From contig CBFHWN010000065.1 of NCBI GenBank assembly GCA_965659595.1, positions 1-11,246 on the forward strand: a stretch of DNA of 11,246 bases, written 5' to 3'. Below are positions 5,486-11,246 of the stretch, in pieces. Position 1 is the first letter of the stretch. Every line of letters begins with the position of its first letter. The notes under the pieces were generated by a model. The model ran no database searches and had not been told where the DNA came from. It was given only the letters and a program-made list of their open reading frames with translations. The DNA is from Casp-actino8 sp965659595. Its GTDB lineage: Bacteria; Actinomycetota; Acidimicrobiia; Acidimicrobiales; Ilumatobacteraceae. Position numbers and translations under genes: made by a program.

Positions 5486-8410
5486 GTGACCACTCCACTT
5501 CTCGGGACGTTGCCGCTCGTCGGTCGGCGGGCCGAACTAGCTCGGCTGGCCGGCCTGGTGGAGTCGGCGCGTGATGGTCAGGGCTCATCGGTGCTCATCA
5601 GCGGCCGAGCCGGACTCGGGAAGTCACGACTACTCGCCGAATTCTCGATGGCCAGCGACATCGCGGGTGCGTTGGTACTGTCGGCCACTGCCGAGCGGGG
5701 TCCAGTTCTGCGCCCGCACGACCTGATCCTGCAGATCTTGACTTCGGCCTCCTTCGAATGTCGTCGTCGACGCATCCCGGTCCCCGATGAGATCACCGAT
5801 GCCGTCGTTCAGCTCGAGTCAGGGGGAGACGATCTGGGTCGTTCGTCGACACTCACATCGGTGATCGCGGCACTCCTGGCTCTACCCGATCATCCGGTCG
5901 TCCTGGTGGTCGACGACATGCACTGGGCCGACGACGCAAGTGCCGAAGTGCTCCGCAATTTGTCGACCTATCTGACGACCCTTCCCATCGTGATGGTGCG
6001 AACCCGACGTCCTGACTCTCGTGCCGTAGCCCTCGAGGGTCGATCGACGATGTTGGTGGAACTCGATGTTCTCCAATCCGCACAACTCGTCGATGTCCTG
6101 GTGGCCACGATGACTCTTGATCGCCCGGTCGCGACAGCCGCCGCCGACACACTTGTTCGCCTCGGTGGTGACGTTCCAGCGGTTCTCGAGCATCTCATCG
6201 CGGCGGCCGGTGGCTACGACGACTCGACGCCATCGTTCGAATTCATCGAGAACCTTTCACATCTGACCGCATCCGGTCCCGACGACGTGATGTCGTTGAA
6301 GATCGCATCACTCGCTCCGTGGACCCGGGATGTCATGTCAGCAGCCGCTGTCCTCGGCCGAGAAGTCGACATGGTCTTGTTGAAGCGGATGATCGCCTCG
6401 GAGATCGTCGACATGTCGGTCGACACCGCTGTTCAGGAAGCCGTCGAACGAGGCGTGATCGTTTACGACCGACCCGGGACCTACCGCTTCAGCCATCCGC
6501 TCGTCCCCGAGGTTCTCTACGACCAGTTGCCTCTGTATCGCCGATCGGAATTGCACCGTCTCGCTGCCGACACACTGTCGTCATCGGGAGATCGACACCT
6601 TCTCGGTGCAGCTCGTCATGCGATCGCAACCGGTCGTCTGGACCACGACGACGTCGGTCTCATCGTCGCCGCTGGTGAACAAGCTCTCGATCGCAGTGCC
6701 TTCGCCGAAGCCTCCGATCTGTTCGAGACAGCCTTGGAGGCCGAAACCCACACCCACGAGAAAGCGCGAATCACCTTGCTACACGGTCTTGCCTTACGAG
6801 GTGTCGGGCGTCGCCAAGACGCTCGTGACTGCTTCGAATCGGTCGTGTCGTCAGCGTCGTCGCCTGAACTTCGCCATCTGGCCATCGAGGCGGCGATTCG
6901 TCACGCCGAAGGGGGCGACTTCCGAGTCGGAGCGGGACACTCGGCCACGCTCATCGACCAGGTTCTCGACCTCGGCGGGGTCAGCGATGCCCAGCGGGCT
7001 CGACTTCTGGCCGCCAAGGTTCGCGTCAGCGCGCGCGTCGATCGAGTGGTGAAGCAGATCGACGCCGACGATCTCTTCTCCGTCGGACCACTCGGCACAC
7101 AGGATCGGGTGCAGTGGTCGTACGCCGTGCGTACTTCGCTCGCCCACGATCTCTCACGCGAGGCCATCGAATGGGCCGATCGTTCCGGAGACACTCACGC
7201 CAAGCTCGAGTCGCTCTCCGCATGGCGTTCGGTTCATCGCTCACCTCATTTCTTGCCGCAACGCACCGAACGAAGCATCCAGGCCATGGAGATCGCCGAT
7301 CGTCTGGGTCGTCGCGCCGAAGGCGTCGAATTGCGCGGTTGGCTCGCCGTCGATCATCTCGAACGAGGTGATCGACCCTCGTTCGATCTCGTGGCCAGCG
7401 AAGTCGAAACCACGATGGGCCGTTTCGGGACCCACCCCCTCCATTGGCTCGCTGCTTGTTTGCGGACACTGACTCAACAACTCGACGGACGGCCCAACAC
7501 GATCGCCGACGCGGCGACGGCTGCGGCAAAAGTCGAGGTCGACTACGAAGTGCCCGGACGTTGGACGGCCCTGGCGATTCTGCTCTGGCGGGCCGGAGAA
7601 CTCGCCGACGATCGATCGTTCGCCCGCAGCCTGTCGAGCAAACATCCCGACATCTTCGACCAGGCTGCAGCGGCTGCCATGCTCGGTCTCAGTCGTCTAC
7701 GCGACGGAGACGTCGACGAGGCACGGTTGTTGCTCGATCGAGCAGTCGATCGGCTCCGACTTCACGAAGTCGAGATCAGTTGGCTGCTCAGCCTCCACGC
7801 CGTGGCTGATCTGGTGGGTGAACTCGAAGCGACAGAGTACGCCGGCGAACTTCTCTCGTTGATGGAACCATGGCTCGACCGCGTGACGATCGGCAATCAC
7901 GGAACCGTCATGCTCGGCCCCATCGCACGCCCATACGCTCGACTCCTCGACCTTCTGGGGGCTGGGTCGGACGACGTCGCCGCGGCTTTCGCCACGGCCC
8001 GTCGGTTGAGTGACGGCCTCCGAGCATCGGCTTTCTCGGCCGAGTGTGCCCTCGACGAAGCGCGCTGGCATCAGGGACGACGCCGATTCGACGACGCCGC
8101 TCGATGCGCTCGAGATGCTCTCCGCTTCGCGATCCCGGTCGCAGCGATCGGCGTGAAAAGAGCTGCCGAACGTCTCCTCGACGAGCTCCCGATCGACACG
8201 GGTCCGACATGGACACTCACCGAACGACAAACGGCAATCCTTCAGGCGATGAGTGACGGACTCACCAACCCGGAGATCAGCCAAAGACTGGCGTTCAGCT
8301 TGTCGACCGTGGCCAAGGAGACGTCGGAGATCTATCGACGTCTCGACGTCCCTGGCCGCGAGCAAGCGATACGTGAATTCAACAGACACGGCAGGCGCTC
8401 GAACCACTGA
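5486..8410 (+). CDS. LuxR-family ATPase transcriptional regulator (LAL type)
   Basis: A 974-residue cytosolic regulator. Near the N-terminus is an AAA/STAND-type ATPase module: LVGRRAEL lies just before Walker A GRAGLGKS (40-47), and Walker B VVLVVDD (138-144) is followed by MHWAD. A long middle of about 400-880 is helical and Ala/Leu/Asp/Arg-rich, as expected for TPR-like sensor repeats. The C-terminus (about 911-964) is a LuxR/GerE helix-turn-helix with LTERQTAILQAMSDG, the recognition part EISQRLAFSLSTVAKETSE and IYRRLDV. LAL proteins use nucleotide binding to switch DNA binding or polymerase recruitment; the inducer is unknown. The longer frame starts at GTG 5456, but TAGTCT 7 nt before GTG 5486 and the VGRRAEL position favour 5486. 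It lies 54 bp after the exported pair and 23 bp before the sulfatase, so either could be a target; that is inference. Confidence 0.9.
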   Translation: MTTPLLGTLPLVGRRAELARLAGLVESARDGQGSSVLISGRAGLGKSRLLAEFSMASDIAGALVLSATAERGPVLRPHDLILQILTSASFECRRRRIPVPDEITDAVVQLESGGDDLGRSSTLTSVIAALLALPDHPVVLVVDDMHWADDASAEVLRNLSTYLTTLPIVMVRTRRPDSRAVALEGRSTMLVELDVLQSAQLVDVLVATMTLDRPVATAAADTLVRLGGDVPAVLEHLIAAAGGYDDSTPSFEFIENLSHLTASGPDDVMSLKIASLAPWTRDVMSAAAVLGREVDMVLLKRMIASEIVDMSVDTAVQEAVERGVIVYDRPGTYRFSHPLVPEVLYDQLPLYRRSELHRLAADTLSSSGDRHLLGAARHAIATGRLDHDDVGLIVAAGEQALDRSAFAEASDLFETALEAETHTHEKARITLLHGLALRGVGRRQDARDCFESVVSSASSPELRHLAIEAAIRHAEGGDFRVGAGHSATLIDQVLDLGGVSDAQRARLLAAKVRVSARVDRVVKQIDADDLFSVGPLGTQDRVQWSYAVRTSLAHDLSREAIEWADRSGDTHAKLESLSAWRSVHRSPHFLPQRTERSIQAMEIADRLGRRAEGVELRGWLAVDHLERGDRPSFDLVASEVETTMGRFGTHPLHWLAACLRTLTQQLDGRPNTIADAATAAAKVEVDYEVPGRWTALAILLWRAGELADDRSFARSLSSKHPDIFDQAAAAAMLGLSRLRDGDVDEARLLLDRAVDRLRLHEVEISWLLSLHAVADLVGELEATEYAGELLSLMEPWLDRVTIGNHGTVMLGPIARPYARLLDLLGAGSDDVAAAFATARRLSDGLRASAFSAECALDEARWHQGRRRFDDAARCARDALRFAIPVAAIGVKRAAERLLDELPIDTGPTWTLTERQTAILQAMSDGLTNPEISQRLAFSLSTVAKETSEIYRRLDVPGREQAIREFNRHGRRSNH

Positions 8411-8420
8411 CCGCATCGCC

Positions 8421-8426
8421 TAACGT
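8421..8426 (+). promoter_or_regulatory. -10 element of the sulfatase gene
   Basis: TAACGT ends 7 nt before the GTG at 8434, in the 23-bp gap after the regulator gene. It suggests the sulfatase has its own leaderless promoter even though the genes are packed like an operon. Confidence 0.5.
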
Positions 8427-8433
8427 TCGTCTC

Positions 8434-9972
8434 GTGGGGGACGAACCGATGGCGTCGACGATGCCGCGCAACGTGGTGGTCGTGTTGCTCGACAGTCTCA
8501 ATCGTCACCTTCTCGGTGCGTACGGAGGTACCGAGTTCGACACGCCGAATCTCGATCGTTTCGCAGCCCGATCGGTTCGGTTCGAACGCCACTACACCGG
8601 TTCGCTGCCGTGCATGCCAGCGCGTCACGACATCTTGTGCGGTTCGTGGGATTTCCTGTGGCGACCGTGGGGGTCGATCGAACTCTGGGAGGACCCCATC
8701 ACCCGCTACCTACAACATGCGGGCGTGACCACGATGTTGGTCTCGGATCATCCGCATCTGTTCGAAACGGGCGGCGAGAACTACCACACCGATTTCACGG
8801 CGTGGGAGTACGTCCGCGGCCACGAGGACGACCCGTGGCGCACCGCACCCGATCCGTCGTGGGTGGGTGCTCCCGCCGTCGAGGCGAACGAGGCCTGGGT
8901 GGCTCGTCACTACGACACGTCACGTACGTGGTTCACGCGTGACGAAGACTTCCCGGGGGCGCGCACCATGTCGGAGGCAGCTCGTTGGATCGACGAGCAG
9001 GCGCCGTCTGATCGACGCTTCATGTTGTTCGTCGACGAGTTCGATCCGCACGAACCCTTCGATGTGCCCGAACCTTGGATGTCGCGCTACGACCCCGAAT
9101 GGGACGGGCCAAAGGTGATCTGGCCGCCCTACATGGCCGATGCCGTGGCGTCGGGTCGACTCGACGCACGCACAGCACGGCACATCCGCGCCAACTACGG
9201 CGCCAAGCTGTCGTTCATCGACCACTGGTTCGGACGACTCCTCGACGCGCTCGATCGACGAGGGTTGTGGGACGACACCGCCGTGATCGTGTGCACCGAC
9301 CACGGTCATTACCTCGGTGAGAAGGACGTGTTCGGCAAGCCCGGTGTCCCGGTGTACGAACCGTTGGGTCACATCCCTCTCATGATCGCCTGGCCTGGTG
9401 TGGCGCCCGGAACCAACTCTGCTCTCACCACGACGGTCGACGTCTTCAGCACGTTGTGTGACGTGTTCGACGTGTCGGTGGAACACCGAACTCACGGCCG
9501 TTCCCTGGTGCCACTTTTGGAAGGCCAATCGTCGTCGGTTCGCGACTACGTGCTCACCGGTGTGTGGGGTCGCACGGTGCAGATGATCACCGAGTCGTTC
9601 AAATACGTTCGCGCACCCCGCAACGGAAACCGGCCGTTGTCGATGTGGTCGAATCGTTGGTCGACCATGCCCATCCACGCCCTGCCCGACGTCCGACTGC
9701 CCAAACCCGATCATCGGGCCGTGCTCGACTACATGCCGGGATCGAATGTTCCGGTGATCCGCCAACCGTTTGGACCGGGCGATGCGGTCCCGTTCTGGGC
9801 CATGACGAATACCGGGAACCTGCGAGATTTGGTGTTCGACGTGATCGACGATCCGGACGAAGACCGTGATCTCTCGGGAACCGATGTCGATCGACGTCTG
9901 CTCGAAATTTTCCATACCGCCCTGCAAGACGTCGACGCACCGCCTGACCAGTTCGAGAGACTCGGGCTGTGA
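8434..9972 (+). CDS. Sulfatase-family hydrolase (formylglycine type)
   Basis: A 512-residue enzyme of the alkaline phosphatase superfamily, expected to hydrolyse a sulfate ester or a phosphonate/phosphate mono- or diester. The sulfatase signature is present as CMPAR at Cys60, the residue oxidised to formylglycine by a separate maturation enzyme. Likely metal ligands are D20 (in LLDS) and D289-H290 (in TDHGHYLGEK), with K302 and the DPHEP motif (204-208) as further active-site candidates. A single Asp at the N-terminal site plus Cys and Asp-His is the ligand set of phosphonate monoester hydrolases and choline-sulfatase-like enzymes, so the substrate is open. No signal peptide is visible, so it acts in the cytoplasm. 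The GTG at 8434 is supported by the -10 hexamer. An ATG at 8449 with GGGGGA upstream is an alternative that trims five residues. No maturation enzyme is encoded in the window. Confidence 0.9.
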   Translation: MGDEPMASTMPRNVVVVLLDSLNRHLLGAYGGTEFDTPNLDRFAARSVRFERHYTGSLPCMPARHDILCGSWDFLWRPWGSIELWEDPITRYLQHAGVTTMLVSDHPHLFETGGENYHTDFTAWEYVRGHEDDPWRTAPDPSWVGAPAVEANEAWVARHYDTSRTWFTRDEDFPGARTMSEAARWIDEQAPSDRRFMLFVDEFDPHEPFDVPEPWMSRYDPEWDGPKVIWPPYMADAVASGRLDARTARHIRANYGAKLSFIDHWFGRLLDALDRRGLWDDTAVIVCTDHGHYLGEKDVFGKPGVPVYEPLGHIPLMIAWPGVAPGTNSALTTTVDVFSTLCDVFDVSVEHRTHGRSLVPLLEGQSSSVRDYVLTGVWGRTVQMITESFKYVRAPRNGNRPLSMWSNRWSTMPIHALPDVRLPKPDHRAVLDYMPGSNVPVIRQPFGPGDAVPFWAMTNTGNLRDLVFDVIDDPDEDRDLSGTDVDRRLLEIFHTALQDVDAPPDQFERLGL

Positions 9973-10005
9973 CAGCAGGCGAGAAGCGCCCATTGCTCAC
10001 AACGT

Positions 10006-10022
10006 CGATTCGTAAAGAATCG
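10006..10022. repeat. Hairpin between sulfatase and CWB2 genes
   Basis: CGATTC and GAATCG form a perfect 6-bp stem with loop GTAAA, 33 bases after the sulfatase stop and 42 before the next -10. No T-run follows, so it is a weak candidate for a terminator. It could equally be an operator. Confidence 0.35.
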
Positions 10023-10064
10023 TGACATTCTCTCGACGAGCACGAATTCGCTGATCATTCGTCC

Positions 10065-10070
10065 TACCTT
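10065..10070 (+). promoter_or_regulatory. -10 element of the CWB2 gene
   Basis: TACCTT ends 7 nt before the ATG at 10078. No Shine-Dalgarno of useful spacing is present. An 8-bp palindrome CGAATTCG (10043-10050) lies just upstream, in the zone where a -35 or an operator would be. Confidence 0.5.
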
Positions 10071-10077
10071 CCGGTGG

Positions 10078-11246
10078 ATGAAGGGAATTCGGACACCAGC
10101 ACGCGCTCTCCTGATCTCGTCCTTGATCATCGGTTCGATCTCGGCTCCCCGCGCTGGGGTCGAAGCCACGACACTCGACCGAATGGGCGGAGTCGATCGC
10201 TACGAAACAGCAGCTGGTATCGCTCGCCGTGTCGTGGCCGAGGGCGATTCGACCACCACAGTGTTGCTGACCACTGGAGAGAACTTTCCCGATGCTCTCT
10301 CCGCCGGCGGCTGGAAGGGGGACGCTGCGATTCTCCTGACCAAGAAATCTTCGATTCCTTCGTCGACGATGAGCGTCCTGACTCAGTCCTGGGTGAAGCA
10401 GGTCTACGTGATCGGGGGTCCGTCGGTCGTCGACGACGCGGTGATTCAAGAGTTGCGGAGGAACGGCAAGCAGCCGGTTCGGCTGTGGGGCGACGATCGC
10501 TTTCAGACCTCTCTTGCGGTCTCTCGCGAAAGCGTCACCGCTGATTCGGTCGATTCGGTGTGGGTGGCGCCCGGTGGATCGTTCGGTGACCAGATCGTCG
10601 CGGCCGCTGGAGCGCGGCGCGCCGGTGGTGCCTTCCTGATCGTGGCCGAGAACACGCCACCGTCATCGCAGACCATCGCCGAGATCGAGCGAATTTCCCG
10701 GCCGAACGCACGCTTGAGAATCGTCGACAGCCGATCGGCTCTCACCAACTTCAAAATTGCTGGCTTCTCCGAAGCTCGACACACCAAAGATCCCTTCCAG
10801 AACTCTCTCGACACTCAAGCGACGAGTGGTGATCTGCTTCTCGCTTCCGGGGAGAATTGGCCGGACGCGCTCGGTGGGACACGACTTCTGACCACCAATC
10901 GAGGTCTCGTCATCACACAGAAGGCTTGTTCTCCTCCGAGTGTCTCGACTCGTATCCGCGCCACCCGTCGGCTGACCGTGCTCGGTGGCTTCAACGCCGT
11001 GTCCAGCAATTCCGCACGGGGATTCTCCTGCCCGGCTTCCGCGCCTCCTGCATGGGTCGACCCGGAGGCCAAGTCGAACGTCTACCTCGGTGTCGGTATG
11101 ACTCGCTCGACCGAGTACCTGGCCGCACGGGCACACCTGTTGTCCCGACCCGGCGAAGCGGTATCAGTTCGCGTCAACGGTGGCTCCGGACGTTGCTCGG
11201 TGCAGTCGGGGGTGATTCGAGGGGATTCGGCCGGTACCTGCGTTCT
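10078..11246 (+). CDS. Secreted cell-wall-binding repeat 2 (CWB2) protein, N-terminal part
   Basis: The frame is open from ATG 10078 to the right edge (389 full codons plus two bases) with no stop, so the C-terminus is missing. A Sec signal peptide is present: basic MKGIRTPAR, a hydrophobic stretch 10-23, and likely cleavage after VEA (A30|T31). CWB2-type repeats follow. Repeat 1 contains GGVDRYETAAGIA (37-49), LTTGENFPDALSAG and VYVIGGPSVV (109-118). Repeat 2 opens with LWGDDRFQTSLAVS (136-149) and has APGGSFGDQIVAA. A more divergent third keeps LASGENWPDALGG (255-267) and LTVLGGFNAV. Three such repeats typically form a unit that binds anionic wall polymers. From about residue 330 a different segment begins (SNVYLGVGMTRSTEYLAAR), probably the start of the functional domain. 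Cys284/318 and 373/388 may pair. The protein would sit at the cell surface. Confidence 0.88.
   Translation, partial: MKGIRTPARALLISSLIIGSISAPRAGVEATTLDRMGGVDRYETAAGIARRVVAEGDSTTTVLLTTGENFPDALSAGGWKGDAAILLTKKSSIPSSTMSVLTQSWVKQVYVIGGPSVVDDAVIQELRRNGKQPVRLWGDDRFQTSLAVSRESVTADSVDSVWVAPGGSFGDQIVAAAGARRAGGAFLIVAENTPPSSQTIAEIERISRPNARLRIVDSRSALTNFKIAGFSEARHTKDPFQNSLDTQATSGDLLLASGENWPDALGGTRLLTTNRGLVITQKACSPPSVSTRIRATRRLTVLGGFNAVSSNSARGFSCPASAPPAWVDPEAKSNVYLGVGMTRSTEYLAARAHLLSRPGEAVSVRVNGGSGRCSVQSGVIRGDSAGTCV

Noticed and set aside
7697..8416. 239-codon minus-strand open frame opposite the end of the LAL regulator
   Set aside because: It covers the helix-turn-helix coding region of the real gene on the other strand, and its composition is Ser/Arg-biased.
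8920..9993. 357-codon minus-strand open frame opposite the sulfatase
   Set aside because: It is a His/Arg-rich shadow of a well-supported gene, with no recognisable domain and no promoter-like start.
1..11246. Frequent GATC/CGATCG words as a special motif
   Set aside because: They are common throughout coding regions and follow from the frequent GAT/GAC, TCG and CGA codons. I could not count them against expectation.

Overview
The window is GC-rich, densely coded, and typical of a free-living actinobacterium. A deep-branching lineage such as Acidimicrobiia is my best guess. That guess rests on an F420-type luciferase-like oxidoreductase, a secreted protein with cell-wall-binding repeat 2 modules, heavy use of TCG/CGA/GTC/GAC codons, and -10-like hexamers sitting directly in front of start codons (leaderless transcription). 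It is inference from style and was not tested by phylogeny.

Layout: (1) positions 1-769 (+) hold the C-terminal part of a YeeE/YedE-family sulfur-compound transporter whose start lies off the left edge. (2) Positions 786-3904 (-) form a minus-strand block read right to left: an unrecognised 168-residue protein, then, one base after its stop, a luciferase-like (LLM) F420-dependent oxidoreductase, then a shortened FtsH-like membrane AAA protease. The protease converges on the transporter with only 16 bp between them. (3) Positions 3905-4004 are a divergent promoter region with facing -10 elements, a 9-bp direct repeat at 21-bp spacing, and an inverted repeat over the plus-strand -10. (4) Positions 4005-5431 (+) encode a translationally coupled pair of exported cysteine-rich proteins, a lipoprotein followed by a Sec-secreted protein. 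Neither resembles a family I know. (5) Positions 5486-8410 (+) encode a large LuxR-family ATPase (LAL-type) regulator. (6) Positions 8434-9972 (+) encode a cytoplasmic sulfatase/phosphonate-monoester-hydrolase-like enzyme with an intact formylglycine signature. (7) From 10078 to the right edge (+) runs the N-terminal 389 codons of a secreted CWB2-repeat protein; no stop is reached.

Eight gene starts are visible. Seven have a TANNNT hexamer ending 6-8 nt upstream, the geometry of leaderless actinobacterial promoters. The eighth, the internal gene of the exported pair, instead has a strong GAAGGAG ribosome-binding site and a 1-nt overlap with the gene before it. This pattern decides the start of the LAL regulator (5486, not 5456) and supports GTG starts for the 168-residue protein and the sulfatase.

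The least explained part is the exported cysteine-rich pair, its divergent control region, and the large regulator just downstream. A link between pair and regulator is suggested only by adjacency. There are no RNA genes, CRISPR arrays, insertion sequences or phage genes that I can support, and no gene-free stretch longer than about 105 bp.
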